From positions 23,781 through 87,780 of the forward strand of contig NZ_JANRHH010000020.1 of assembly GCF_030433435.1 (NCBI RefSeq): a stretch of DNA of 64,000 bases, in the 5' to 3' direction. The first letter of the stretch is position 1; each line of letters starts with the position of its first letter. The notes under the pieces were generated by a model. That model had not been told where the DNA came from. It searched no databases and saw only the letters and a list, made by a program, of their open reading frames with translations. The position numbers and the translations under genes were made by a program. This document shows, in pieces, positions 19,267 through 28,151 of the stretch. This stretch comes from Polycladomyces subterraneus (GTDB lineage Bacteria; Bacillota; Bacilli; Thermoactinomycetales; JIR-001).

Positions 19267-19281
19267 CGGGCTGAAAGCCCG
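19267..19281 (-). terminator. Rho-independent terminator of the DUF896 gene
   Basis: CGGGCT-TTC-AGCCCG on the minus strand followed by ATTGTTTTTTATTT, 41 bp after the DUF896 stop. Confidence 0.6.
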
Positions 19282-19321
19282 TGATTTCCCATACTTTGAT
19301 ATAATCAAAACGGACGCATAC

Positions 19322-19492
19322 TCAATCGACAAAACGAATCCGATCCAGTTGTTGTCGGAGCTGTCCGCGGATCGATTCCAAATAAGCCTGGCGAAGTTGG
19401 GCTTGTTCGCGCTTTTCCTCCTGGGTTAAGCCTTCGTTTTTTTGTTTACGAGCCAATTCGTTGATGCGTTGAATCATTTCTTTGGTAATCAC
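19322..19492 (-). CDS. DUF896 (UPF0291/YnzC-like) small protein
   Basis: A 56-residue basic protein, ITKEMIQRINELARKQK at the start and QLRQQLDRIRFV at the end, with the GLTQEEKREQAQLRQAYL core of the UPF0291/DUF896 family. Bacillus relatives (YnzC) are short helical-hairpin proteins linked to the SOS region; their molecular role is not known. The start is GTG at 19492 with GAGGAGTGAG upstream. Followed by its own terminator. Easily missed because of its size. Confidence 0.88.
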   Translation of the reverse strand: MITKEMIQRINELARKQKNEGLTQEEKREQAQLRQAYLESIRGQLRQQLDRIRFVD

Positions 19493-19576
19493 GACTCTCA
19501 CTCCTCTTTACACACTTTATCGAAAGTCGCGATGGATGGCAACCCGTAAGAAGGAACCCGTGTAAATAGAGAAAGG

Positions 19577-20656
19577 ATGATGATCAATATGGTTCAATGG
19601 GAACTGTTTCGAGAACTGACACAAACACCTGCAGCTCCCGGTTTTGAACAGGACTTGCGCCGGATGATACGCAAACACTTGGAACCCCTAGCCGATGAGC
19701 TGGTACATGACCGGTTGGGCAGCTTGTTCGGCGTCAAGCGGGGTGACGAGGAACACCCCCGAGTGATGGTGGCTGGACATATGGATGAGGTAGCCATGAT
19801 GATTACGCGCATTACCGAAGACGGCTTTCTCAAATTCCAGCCGTTGGGTGGATGGTGGAGCCAAGTGTTGCTGGCGCAACGAGTGGAGGTCATCAATGAT
19901 AGAGGAGAGCGAATCCCCGGCGTGATCGGTTCGGTGCCTCCTCATCTTTTGGATGCGGATGCACGTAAAAAGCCTGTAGACATCCAGAAAATGTTTATCG
20001 ACATTGGTGCACGAGACAAGGATGAAGTGGAATCACTGGGCATTCAACCCGGAGATGCAGCCGTTCCTGTTTGTCCTTATGTGGAAATGGCCACCGGCAG
20101 ACGGATCATGACCAAAGCATGGGATAATCGCTTTGGTTGCGGGATGGCGATCGAGCTGTTGCGGGAACTGAAAGGCACTTCCCACCCCAATACCGTTTAT
20201 GCGGGGGCCACCGTTCTAGAAGAGGTGGGCGCCCGCGGAGCGAAAACATCTGCCCAGATGATCGAACCGGATGTGTTTTTTGCCGTGGACGCCGGTCCGG
20301 CCGGGGATACGCCTGGTGTTCGCGACGGATTCGGAAAGCTCGGCAAAGGGGTGGTCATCCGCATTTTTGACCGGACGATGGTCACGCTGCCCGGGATGAG
20401 AGAGTTTTTGTTGGATACGGCAGAGTCAGAAGGGATTCCGTACCAGTTTTTCGTCTCTCAAGGGGGAACGGATGCCGGTCAGGCGCACCTGACAGGAAAA
20501 GGCGTGCCCTCCGCTGCGGTGGGCATCGTTGCCCGTTACATCCATTCCCATGCGTCCGTGGTGGATAAAGAGGATGTGGAAGCAGCCATACAATTTTTGG
20601 TAGCCCTCATCAAACGTCTCGACAAGTCTGCGTTGGAGTCGATTCGTGGGTTTTAA
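19577..20656 (+). CDS. M42 family metallopeptidase (second copy)
   Basis: A 359-residue M42 peptidase, paralogue of the 17616-18695 gene. The metal and catalytic motifs are present: AGHMDEVAMMI, TKAWDNRFGCGMAIE, VLEEVGARGAK, DAGPAGDTPG and ARYIHSHASVV. The two genes flank a regulator and a DUF896 gene on opposite strands, so the duplication was inverted or followed by rearrangement. Possible starts are ATG 19577, 19580 and 19589; GAAAGG lies just upstream of the first. Cytosolic peptide trimming is the family role; specificity is unknown. Confidence 0.9.
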   Translation: MMINMVQWELFRELTQTPAAPGFEQDLRRMIRKHLEPLADELVHDRLGSLFGVKRGDEEHPRVMVAGHMDEVAMMITRITEDGFLKFQPLGGWWSQVLLAQRVEVINDRGERIPGVIGSVPPHLLDADARKKPVDIQKMFIDIGARDKDEVESLGIQPGDAAVPVCPYVEMATGRRIMTKAWDNRFGCGMAIELLRELKGTSHPNTVYAGATVLEEVGARGAKTSAQMIEPDVFFAVDAGPAGDTPGVRDGFGKLGKGVVIRIFDRTMVTLPGMREFLLDTAESEGIPYQFFVSQGGTDAGQAHLTGKGVPSAAVGIVARYIHSHASVVDKEDVEAAIQFLVALIKRLDKSALESIRGF

Positions 20657-20770
20657 CAACGATAGATCCGATTCACTCCTTACAATCCAAAAAAAGGCTA
20701 CAGGGATTTGGCAATCTCTGGAGAACCCTAAAGTAACCCCCGTTGCTGTTTCGGATTGTCCGGAAAGGAG

Positions 20771-21778
20771 ATGGATCGGTTGTCGTTGATCTATGTGTTG
20801 TTAGTTTCGCTGGGGATGACGATCGTGTTGTCCCCGATGGTCATTCCCATCCTTCGCCGTTTGAAATTCGGCCAAAGCATTCGGGAAGAAGGACCACAGG
20901 GACACTTGAAAAAGGCGGGAACCCCAACCATGGGCGGCGTGATCTTTCTCACGTCGATTGTGCTGACCGTCATCCCGTTCGGTCAGCATTGGTTGAAGAA
21001 ACTGGTCAACGCCGACGTGTTTTTTCTGATATTCGGCACCTTGGGTTACGGCATTTTGGGGTTTCTGGACGATTACATTAAAGTGGTGATGAAACGCAAT
21101 TTGGGGTTGACCGCTCGACAAAAGTTATTGGGTCAGCTTTTCATTGGATTGGTGTTGTTTTGGGTACTTTTAGAAGTGCGTGTATTTCACCCCAACACGA
21201 TCGGGTACATATTTTCTGTTGGCGTACCGGGGACGGACTGGGTCATCCACTTAAACTGGCTGTATCTGCCGTTGTTGTTGCTTATCATGATCGCCACTTC
21301 CAACGCTGTGAATCTGACGGACGGCCTGGACGGATTGTTGGCGGGGACTGCTGTGGCGGCTTACACCGCTTATGCTGTGATCGGTTGGGTGCAAAGCAAT
21401 CTGTCCGTCGTACTGTTTTCAGTGGCCGTGATCGGGGCGTTGCTCGGATTTTTGGTGTTTAATGCACACCCGGCCAAAGTGTTTATGGGAGACACGGGCT
21501 CATTGGCTCTGGGAGGCGGATTGGCGGCATTGTCCGTCATCACCAAAACGGAACTGCTGTTACCTATCATCGGTGCGGTTTTTGTGGCGGAAGCCTTGTC
21601 CGTTATATTGCAAGTGATATCGTTCAAATGGCGGGGCAAGCGCATTTTCCGCATGAGTCCGTTACACCATCATTTTGAACTTTGCGGTTGGTCCGAATGG
21701 AAGGTGGTGGTCGTTTTCTGGATAGCTGGATGGTTGTTCGCGGTGGTGGGGGTGTATCTGGAGGTGTTCGTCAGATAA
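20771..21778 (+). CDS. mraY: Phospho-N-acetylmuramoyl-pentapeptide-transferase
   Basis: About 335 residues and ten TM segments. MraY signatures are present: RRLKFGQSIREEGPQGHLKKAGTPTMGG (split by the membrane), FLDDYIKV, NAVNLTDGLDGLLAG, VFMGDTGSLALGG and the C-terminal SPLHHHFELCGWSE. It attaches phospho-MurNAc-pentapeptide to undecaprenyl phosphate, making lipid I. AAGGAG abuts ATG 20771, so TTG 20780 with 9-nt spacing may be the real start; both give a normal N-terminus. It is outside the usual division/cell-wall cluster: no murE, murF or murD nearby. It is followed without a gap by an alpha/beta hydrolase gene. It may be a second copy used under special conditions. Confidence 0.92.
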   Translation: MDRLSLIYVLLVSLGMTIVLSPMVIPILRRLKFGQSIREEGPQGHLKKAGTPTMGGVIFLTSIVLTVIPFGQHWLKKLVNADVFFLIFGTLGYGILGFLDDYIKVVMKRNLGLTARQKLLGQLFIGLVLFWVLLEVRVFHPNTIGYIFSVGVPGTDWVIHLNWLYLPLLLLIMIATSNAVNLTDGLDGLLAGTAVAAYTAYAVIGWVQSNLSVVLFSVAVIGALLGFLVFNAHPAKVFMGDTGSLALGGGLAALSVITKTELLLPIIGAVFVAEALSVILQVISFKWRGKRIFRMSPLHHHFELCGWSEWKVVVVFWIAGWLFAVVGVYLEVFVR

Positions 21779-22585
21779 ATGTTGTACCACCTGGATATCG
21801 GATCTGGCCTGTCGATTCTGATGCTGCACGGATTCGGTCTGGATCACCGATCGATGATGGGATATATGGAGCCACTGTTTCAGAAACGGAACGGTTGGCG
21901 CAGAATCTATGCGGATTTGCCGGGAATGGGGAGAACGGGAGAGCTGAACGGGATCGAAAGTGCGGATGACCTGTTGGGCGCGATTTTGTCGTTGGTCGAT
22001 GACATTATCGGAGATCAATCTTTCCTGATTGTAGGAGAGTCCTACGGAGGATATCTGGCACGGGGTGTTTTGGCCAAACGGATCTCCCAAGTGGCCGGAA
22101 TGCTCCTTGTGTGCCCTGTTGTTGAACCAGACAAAAGCAAACGAAACCTGCCAGAGCGCACCGTCTTGTTTCGCGACGAACGATTTGTAGCCACATTGAC
22201 TGACAAGGAGAAGGAGACATGGGAGTCCATTGCCGTGATTCAGGATCGAAGAAATTGGGAGATGATGAAACGAGAGCTCCTTCCAGGTGAGGAATTATCC
22301 CGTTCGCACACCCGTTTTTTGGCCAAGATCAAACGGAAATACGCTTTCACATTCAACCCGGACTTGTTGGAATCCCCTTTCCATCACCCAGTGCTGATCG
22401 TAACTGGCCGCCAAGACCACATTACCGGTTTCCACGATGCGTGGTCCCTGATGAAAATGTATCCGCGAGCCAGTTTTGCTGTGCTCGACGGTGCAGGCCA
22501 CTATTTGGCTATTGAGCAGCGAGAGACGTTGCGTGCACTGGTCGGAGATTGGTTGGATCGGGTGATGAAATCCAAACCGATTTGA
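21779..22585 (+). CDS. Alpha/beta hydrolase
   Basis: A 268-residue alpha/beta hydrolase. The oxyanion segment MLHGFGLDHRSM, nucleophile elbow GESYGG, acid in VTGRQDHITG and histidine in DGAGHYLAIEQ are all present. The ATG follows the mraY stop codon directly (TAA|ATG), so translation is coupled and the two are co-transcribed. Substrate unknown; such enzymes can be esterases, peptidases or thioesterases. A link to cell-wall lipid or peptide metabolism is suggested only by position. Confidence 0.88.
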   Translation: MLYHLDIGSGLSILMLHGFGLDHRSMMGYMEPLFQKRNGWRRIYADLPGMGRTGELNGIESADDLLGAILSLVDDIIGDQSFLIVGESYGGYLARGVLAKRISQVAGMLLVCPVVEPDKSKRNLPERTVLFRDERFVATLTDKEKETWESIAVIQDRRNWEMMKRELLPGEELSRSHTRFLAKIKRKYAFTFNPDLLESPFHHPVLIVTGRQDHITGFHDAWSLMKMYPRASFAVLDGAGHYLAIEQRETLRALVGDWLDRVMKSKPI

Positions 22586-22655
22586 ATGATAAACCGAAAA
22601 TGATGGAAACATGTTTACCATAAAGAATGTTACCATTTGACCATCCTTCACAATG

Positions 22656-22688
22656 AACCCCCAATGATCTGAATATCATTGGGGGGTT
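22656..22688. terminator. Bidirectional Rho-independent terminator
   Basis: AACCCCCAATGAT paired with ATCATTGGGGGGTT around a short loop. It lies between the converging alpha/beta hydrolase and MFS genes. Confidence 0.8.
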
Positions 22689-22700
22689 AAGTAGAAGAGG

Positions 22701-23909
22701 TTAATGTTTGGCAGAAACTGACGGTCCTCGTTTTCCATGTGCAAGCACAAAGGTAAGGAGCAACGCCAACAATAGCATCGTGCCGATCATGGAAATGACG
22801 CCGTCCCATCCGAATCGGCTCCAAAAGAGACCGCCGCTAGTACCTATCACACTGGAACCAAGATAGTAGAAGAGCAGATACAACGACATCGCTTGCGTTT
22901 TGTATCGATGCGCCTGTTTTCCCACCCAACTGCTCACAACCGAGTGGCTGCCAAAGAAACCGAACGTGAATAAGGCTACACCGATGATTTTCACCACCAA
23001 ATGTTGGTTGATGGTTACGACGGCTCCCAACAACATGATGCCAATCCCGTACCACAATACAGTGGAGCGCCGGAAACGGTCAGCCAATCGCCCCATCCAC
23101 GCGGAGCTGAACGTGCCGACCAGATAGACGATAAAGATCAAACCGACACTCGATTGGCTCAAATCATAGGGTGGCGCCATCAATGGATAACCAATGTAGT
23201 TGTATAGGGTAACAAAACCGCCCATCAGCAAAAATCCGATACCATATAGACAGATAAGTGCAGGATCTTTTAAGTTACGCAACAACGACGACCACAGTCG
23301 ACGCCAAGTGGTCCGTTTTGGAGAAAAATGGTGCGAATCCGGCAAGTTGTGCCAAAACCACAAACTGATCAGAAAACCGATCACACCCATGACGCCCAGT
23401 GCCACATGCCAGGAAAATTTTTCTGTCAGCCAGCCTACCACCAGACGACCACTCAACCCCCCCAATGCACTGCCACCGACATAGATGCCCATCACACGAC
23501 CCATGTATTTGGGGTGAAACTCCTCATTCACATAGACCATGGCGATCGCAGGGAAACCGGCAAGTACGATCCCCTGTAACGCACGAATCACCAATAACAG
23601 CGAAAAGCTGGGGCTGAATGCGGCCAGGATCGACAAGACCGCGGCGAGCATCAGCGAAATCGTCATGATGGGTTTGCGCCCTTTCGATTCCGATACCATG
23701 GAGATGATCAGCATACACAAGGCAAGAGTACCGGTCGTCAGTGACAATGACAGGCTGGCCGATGCTGGTGAGACGTGAAACTGTTTCGCCAACAGTGGAA
23801 TCAATGGCTGCGTACTGTATAGCGATGCGAATGTCACAAAGCTACCCAAAAACAGTGCGGTAATCGCCTTTCCATAGACGTTGCTTCCTCTTTCGATATA
23901 ATCATCCAC
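22701..23909 (-). CDS. MFS transporter
   Basis: A 402-residue, 12-TM major facilitator. The motif-A-like loop SESKGRKPIMTISLM after TM2 and a second LADRFRRSTVLWYG after TM8 are visible, as is the FASLYSTQPLIPLLAKQF N-terminus typical of the YnfM-like/arabinose-efflux group. It probably exports a small compound. It is transcribed away from a LysR-type regulator, a common regulator-transporter pair, and the inducer is probably the substrate. A bidirectional terminator follows. Confidence 0.88.
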   Translation of the reverse strand: MDDYIERGSNVYGKAITALFLGSFVTFASLYSTQPLIPLLAKQFHVSPASASLSLSLTTGTLALCMLIISMVSESKGRKPIMTISLMLAAVLSILAAFSPSFSLLLVIRALQGIVLAGFPAIAMVYVNEEFHPKYMGRVMGIYVGGSALGGLSGRLVVGWLTEKFSWHVALGVMGVIGFLISLWFWHNLPDSHHFSPKRTTWRRLWSSLLRNLKDPALICLYGIGFLLMGGFVTLYNYIGYPLMAPPYDLSQSSVGLIFIVYLVGTFSSAWMGRLADRFRRSTVLWYGIGIMLLGAVVTINQHLVVKIIGVALFTFGFFGSHSVVSSWVGKQAHRYKTQAMSLYLLFYYLGSSVIGTSGGLFWSRFGWDGVISMIGTMLLLALLLTFVLAHGKRGPSVSAKH

Positions 23910-23969
23910 TGCATGTCATCCCTTCCAACGACTCGAATTCACGACCGGATTCACTGTATCATCTTACGC

Positions 23970-23998
23970 TTGACAGCTCATATTGTCCAATTTATTAT
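23970..23998 (+). promoter_or_regulatory. Promoter of the lysR gene
   Basis: TTGACA (23970-23975), a 17-bp spacer and TATTAT (23993-23998), 47 bp before the ATG of the LysR regulator, inside the 135-bp divergent intergenic region. Confidence 0.65.
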
Positions 23999-24044
23999 TT
24001 GCATGAGTTTCATGCGTTTTGGTTATGGGATGGAGGGGATGTAC

Positions 24045-24920
24045 ATGGAGTGGCAACAGCTGGAATACTTTCAGATGGTTGCACGGATGCAGCATTTTAC
24101 CCGTGCCGCAAAAAAGCTTGCCATTTCTCAACCGGCGCTGAGCCGCTCGATCGCTCGGTTGGAAGAGGAATTGGGTGTGCCGCTGTTTGAAAGATCGGGA
24201 CGTTCCATTCGCCTCAATCGTTATGGAGAGATGTTTTTGGAGCAAGCGGATGCCGCCCTCGATCTGATTAACGAAGGTGTGCAAAAACTGCGGGATATGG
24301 TGGACCCTGAGCGCGGTACGGTGTCGCTGGCGTTCCTGCATACTTTGGGAACCCATTTGGTGCCCGACTTATTGGGCTCGTTTCGAAAGGAACACCCACA
24401 CATTCAGTTCCAATTGTTCCAGGATGCCTCTTCCGTTCTGTTTGAGCGATTAAAGGCAGGGGAATTGGATTTGTGTCTCTCGTCCGGACCCGTCAAAATG
24501 TCGGATGTTGTGTGGGAAGAATTGTTTCGGGATGAGTTGTACGTGATTGTTCCCGAACACCATCCCTTGGCAGATCGGGACGAAATCAACCTGTGGGAAA
24601 TTGCGGACGAACCGTTTATCTCCCTGAAAAAGGGATACGGTTTGCGCGCATTGACCGATCGATTGTGCCGACAAGCTGGATTTACGCCGAATATTACGTT
24701 TGAGGGAGAAGAGGTGACCACTGTGGCCGGTCTGGTTTCGGCTGGTTTGGGGGTGGCGCTCATCCCGGAAACTGGAGGGGAAGATATGCGACAAATCCGG
24801 CGATTACATGTAAGATCTCCCCATTGTCAGCGTGCGATCGGCATCGCATGGGTGGAAGGGAGGTACCTGTCTCCGGCGGCGAAGTTATTTCGTCAGTTTG
24901 TGTTGGACTATTTTCGATGA
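24045..24920 (+). CDS. LysR family transcriptional regulator
   Basis: A 291-residue LysR protein. The HTH is at the N-terminus (FTRAAKKLAISQPALSRSIARLEEELGVPLFER), and the substrate-binding domain runs from about residue 92 (GTVSLAFLHTLGTHLVPDLLG). ATG 24045 is chosen because GGAGGGG sits 7-13 nt upstream and the protein then starts with MEWQQLEYFQMVA as in the family; an open frame upstream to 23913 would add unrelated residues and overlap the promoter. It likely activates the divergent MFS gene. Confidence 0.9.
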   Translation: MEWQQLEYFQMVARMQHFTRAAKKLAISQPALSRSIARLEEELGVPLFERSGRSIRLNRYGEMFLEQADAALDLINEGVQKLRDMVDPERGTVSLAFLHTLGTHLVPDLLGSFRKEHPHIQFQLFQDASSVLFERLKAGELDLCLSSGPVKMSDVVWEELFRDELYVIVPEHHPLADRDEINLWEIADEPFISLKKGYGLRALTDRLCRQAGFTPNITFEGEEVTTVAGLVSAGLGVALIPETGGEDMRQIRRLHVRSPHCQRAIGIAWVEGRYLSPAAKLFRQFVLDYFR

Positions 24921-24974
24921 AGGATGGTTGAGCAAGAGAGCTGAAAGCCACCTTGCCCAACAAAGCCTTGGGTG

Positions 24975-26125
24975 TCATTTCTGTGGTATCATCACTTTGA
25001 CAGCCAAATCTTCCCGGATGATACTTGCCGTAAGATCCCGCGTAACAAACGTCAACGGCTCACCTTTCTTCCAGGCCGGGAACTCGGCGACAAATGAGTA
25101 GGTGTCCGGGTTTTCTACTTAGGAGAATCGCAATGTTTGATATTTTCTTGTGTGGTCTTTCAGTTCCAGCTCATGATAATACTGGAACAGATCATTACTC
25201 AAAGACTGATAGTGAACAACCGTTTTGTCCGGTAAAAATTCCACGCAGTTGATACGCAATTTGCCTTTCCTTGTGAGAGAAGAATCGGCTTTTGCGGGGT
25301 CGGCACATTGTCCATCACCTCCAGATGGGGAATGGGTAGCTTCACGTTTCGATAGTCCCAACTAATAGTTTTCAGGACCACGTAACGGGGAATTCGTTTG
25401 AACGGCAAAAAAGTTTCTTTCGATCGAAATCTGTTGTCCGCTGCCATGCGCCATTTCCAAACTCTGAATCACCCTGCCGTGATCATCCGTCATGATATGT
25501 TCCGTCGGGAAGAAGGGATTACTTCGAAAATCTTTCAACGGCTTATGGACGTTGAAGTTTCGGTAAAAGTGATTTTTGATACTTGTACCGTCATCTCTTT
25601 GGCGATTGAGATGCATTGACCGTAAACTCTTTCGGATGGGAAGTGAGTTGAACCGGAAAAGCCAATTGCCACGTTTTGTGGCGGTCCTTTTTGTTGGTCA
25701 AAACCAAGTTGATCGTGAAGGATTTCAACCCCTTATCGGGAGTGGCGTGCAATATCCCTTGAAAGGTTCGTGAGTCCAATGAACCGCCCGTGAGTGCAGT
25801 CCCTCTCAATTTCCCGTTCACTTGGATCTCCATCTCCGGCAATTGCCTCATATCAATCTTATCTTGGAAGCGATACATAAACCCGACAGATAAACGGTTG
25901 CCGTCATATAACACTTCTGTCACCTTGAAAGTATCACCGCCGATCTGAATCTCTTTGTTCACAGGAGAGGTTAAGCCTTATTGATCCGCCGTCTTCAGCC
26001 CGTAATCTCCGACCGTTTCAAAGACCGTCCCGATCAATGGGATCCGCTTTTATTGCTTGAGCCATCGTGGAGGAAACAAACCCAGCTGCGATCGTTCCTC
26101 CTATCAAAAATCGCTTCTACTCCCG
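24975..26125 (-). pseudogene. Decayed DUF4179/DUF5643-type membrane protein gene
   Basis: Fragments of one protein appear in order on the minus strand in different frames: GTIAAGFVSSTMAQA (about 26090), RIPLIGTVFETVGDYGLKTAD, an in-frame TAA, then EIQIGGDTFKVTEVLYDG through LTSHPKEFTVNASQ (25962-25591), LSQGKA and LRINCVEFLPDKTVVHYQSL (about 25300-25190), and finally TYSFVAEFPAWKKGEPL to VKVMIPQK ending at 24975. DUF4179 proteins are membrane-anchored and usually partner a sigma factor. At least three frameshifts and one stop are present. The first TM and cytosolic part are gone or unrecognisable. No functional product is expected. Confidence 0.7.
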
Positions 26126-26185
26126 ATGTGATCATTGAAAACGCTGTGCATTAATTATTAATCAATTTAAAATAAGCAGAACGGA

Positions 26186-26232
26186 TTGACAATTGGAATC
26201 AATTATTCTACAATACCAGTACGTACTGGTAT
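26186..26232 (+). promoter_or_regulatory. Promoter with overlapping palindromic operator of the beta-oxidation operon
   Basis: TTGACA (26186-26191), a 17-bp spacer and TACAAT (26209-26214). A perfect 20-bp palindrome, ATACCAGTACGTACTGGTAT (26213-26232), overlaps the end of the -10 and the start site. It ends 20 bp before the TetR start codon. This is the layout of autorepression by the first gene of the operon. Confidence 0.8.
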
Positions 26233-26252
26233 CAATCAGGGAGTGATCGTTC

Positions 26253-26882
26253 ATGCAACCTCTACTCTTCACCACAGAGATGCCGCAACATGCTCGAGAC
26301 AAGATCCTGTTTGCAGCTCTACAGCTCTTTACTTCCAAAGGGTTTCAGGAAACGTCCATCTTGGAAGTGGTGGAGACGGCCCGGGTCTCAAAAACTACCT
26401 TTTACAACTTTTTCCGAAACAAAGAGGATCTCCTCGTCCGCCTATTCGAGCAGCTGGCAGAGGAGATCCTGGATGAGGTAAAACGGGCTGTCCGGGAGGA
26501 GAAACAGGCCACCTACAAAGGGTTTGCCGGAATTCGTCGATACCTCCAACTGTGCACGGAACGAGATTCCGTCGCCCGTCTGTTGTTGATCACATCCGCC
26601 GGTGTGAGCGGGGAAATTGAGGCTGTGAGACGAAAGGCACATGCCCGCTTTGCTCGCCTGTTTCAACAGACGGCACGGGAGGTCATGCCGCAGAGGGTAT
26701 CGGAAGCGGAAATCCAGGTGGTGTCCAAGGCGATGGTTGGGGCGATCAATGAAGTGGTGATCCAGCGGGTGGCCGATGGATCGGAAGAAATGGACATCGA
26801 TCATCTGGCCAGGCTGCTGAATCGGATTGTGGTGAGCTCCTTCACGAATCTGACCGAGGGGCGTCCTATCACGTTGAGGTAA
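26253..26882 (+). CDS. TetR/AcrR family regulator of the fatty-acid operon
   Basis: A 209-residue TetR protein. The HTH covers about residues 12-58 (TSILEVVETARVSKTTFYNFF) and the C-terminal ligand domain is helical. It is the first gene of a run of seven beta-oxidation-type genes on the same strand and lies just behind a consensus promoter whose start site is covered by a perfect 20-bp palindrome. By analogy with Bacillus FadR (YsiA) it probably senses long-chain acyl-CoA and represses its own operon. The amino-acid sequence alone does not show the ligand. Confidence 0.88.
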   Translation: MQPLLFTTEMPQHARDKILFAALQLFTSKGFQETSILEVVETARVSKTTFYNFFRNKEDLLVRLFEQLAEEILDEVKRAVREEKQATYKGFAGIRRYLQLCTERDSVARLLLITSAGVSGEIEAVRRKAHARFARLFQQTAREVMPQRVSEAEIQVVSKAMVGAINEVVIQRVADGSEEMDIDHLARLLNRIVVSSFTNLTEGRPITLR

Positions 26883-26896
26883 TCGGCTTTTCCCTG

Positions 26897-26914
26897 ATGC
26901 ATACCGGTACGCAT
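26897..26914. promoter_or_regulatory. Second palindrome, before the acyl-CoA dehydrogenase gene
   Basis: ATGCaTACCGGTAcGCAT, an 18-bp imperfect palindrome, begins 15 bp after the TetR stop and ends 25 bp before the dehydrogenase start. Its half ATACCGGTACGCA matches ATACCAGTACGTA of the promoter palindrome at 11 of 13 positions. It is a possible second site of the same regulator, acting as a roadblock or on an internal promoter I cannot place with confidence. Confidence 0.45.
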
Positions 26915-26938
26915 GAGAATCCGAAAGGAGGCGAAGCC

Positions 26939-28108
26939 GTGTTTACCCGGCAGAAACTGCAGTCTTCCCTGTGCTTTCAGCTTTCTCCTGAAGAGGAAGA
27001 GTTGCGCAAGTGGGCACACGGATTTGCGGAAAAAGAGATTCGTCCGGTAGCGGCGGAGTACGACGAGAAGGAAGAATTTCCTATGGAGGTGTTCAAAAAG
27101 GCGGCTAAAGCCGGTCTTACCAGTTTTGCCTGCCCCGAAGAATACGGTGGCGGCGGGTTGACCAGTGTCATGGCGGCTTGCCTCATTAATGAGGAGTTGT
27201 TCTGGGGGTGTGCTGGGATCGCCACTTCTATTTCGGCGATCGGGCTCGCAGGTCTCCCTATCTACTACATGGGGACCGAAGAGCAAAAGAAAAAGTGGCT
27301 CCCCTATCTCTGTGATCCGGAAAACCCCCGTCTGGGCGCCATGGCGCTGACGGAGCCAGGAGCCGGCTCTGATGTGAAGGCGATCCAGACTAGGGCGGTA
27401 TTGGACGGGGACGAGTGGGTCCTCAACGGACGCAAATGCTTTATCACCAACGGTGGAATTGCCGATCTTTACGTGGTGTTCGCCAAAACCGACCCGGATG
27501 CGGGTTATCACGGGGTGTCCGCATTCATCGTACCCGGAGATACGCCGGGGCTGTCGGGAGGCAAGAAGGAGCGCAAGATGGGGATCCGCGCTTCCCACAC
27601 TGGCGATGTCATCCTAGAGGATGTCAGGGTACCCAGGGAAAACCTGCTCGGTGAGGAAAACATGGCCTTTTTCGGGGCGATGAAAATGCTGGAGTACTCC
27701 CGTCCGGCAGTGGCCGCCGCAGCGGTCGGCGTAGCCCGGGCTGCATATGAGTATGCATTGGAGTATGCCAAGCAGCGGGTGCAGTTCGGTCGGCCGATCA
27801 TCAAAAACCAAGCCATTTCCTTTATGTTGGCGGAGATGAAAACCAAGATCGATGCTGCTCGGTTGCTGACGTGGCGAGCGGCGGACCTGGCTGACCGTGG
27901 AGAATCCTGCGCAGTGGAGGGGAGCATGGCCAAAGCTTTTGCGGCGGAGACGGCCATGGAGGTGACCACCAACGCGGTGCAAATCTTGGGTGGTTACGGT
28001 TACATGCGGGATTATCCGGTGGAAAAATGGATGCGGGATGCCAAGATTCTGTCCATCTATGAAGGGACAACTCAAATTCAGAAAAAAGTGATTGCTGCTG
28101 GATTATAA
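26939..28108 (+). CDS. Acyl-CoA dehydrogenase
   Basis: A 389-residue FAD enzyme. FAD/substrate motifs are AMALTEPGAGSDVKAI (about 132) and CFITNGG; the C-terminal domain has QILGGYGYMRDYPVEKWMRDAKI and the catalytic base in IYEGTTQIQ (E375, the position used by medium- and short-chain dehydrogenases). It makes 2-enoyl-CoA, the first oxidation of beta-oxidation. The GTG at 26939 has AAAGGAGG 8-15 nt upstream; an earlier in-frame start at 26897 lies inside the palindrome and lacks a ribosome site. Second gene of the operon, 56 bp after tetR. Confidence 0.93.
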   Translation: MFTRQKLQSSLCFQLSPEEEELRKWAHGFAEKEIRPVAAEYDEKEEFPMEVFKKAAKAGLTSFACPEEYGGGGLTSVMAACLINEELFWGCAGIATSISAIGLAGLPIYYMGTEEQKKKWLPYLCDPENPRLGAMALTEPGAGSDVKAIQTRAVLDGDEWVLNGRKCFITNGGIADLYVVFAKTDPDAGYHGVSAFIVPGDTPGLSGGKKERKMGIRASHTGDVILEDVRVPRENLLGEENMAFFGAMKMLEYSRPAVAAAAVGVARAAYEYALEYAKQRVQFGRPIIKNQAISFMLAEMKTKIDAARLLTWRAADLADRGESCAVEGSMAKAFAAETAMEVTTNAVQILGGYGYMRDYPVEKWMRDAKILSIYEGTTQIQKKVIAAGL

Positions 28109-28151
28109 ATATTCCAAATCATAGGAAATAAAAGATAAGGAGGAATTCATC

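Noticed and set aside
18673..19284. 203-codon plus-strand frame between the two M42 genes
   Set aside because: Antisense to the winged-helix regulator, which has a clear HTH; the plus translation has no recognisable domain.
20682..20759. ACAATCC...GGATTGT long-range pairing before mraY as a riboswitch
   Set aside because: Only 7 bp of pairing across 64 nt, no known aptamer core and no terminator stem.
26801..27598. 265-codon minus-strand frame across tetR and the acyl-CoA dehydrogenase
   Set aside because: It covers two well-supported genes on the other strand and the intergenic palindrome; no family pattern in its translation.
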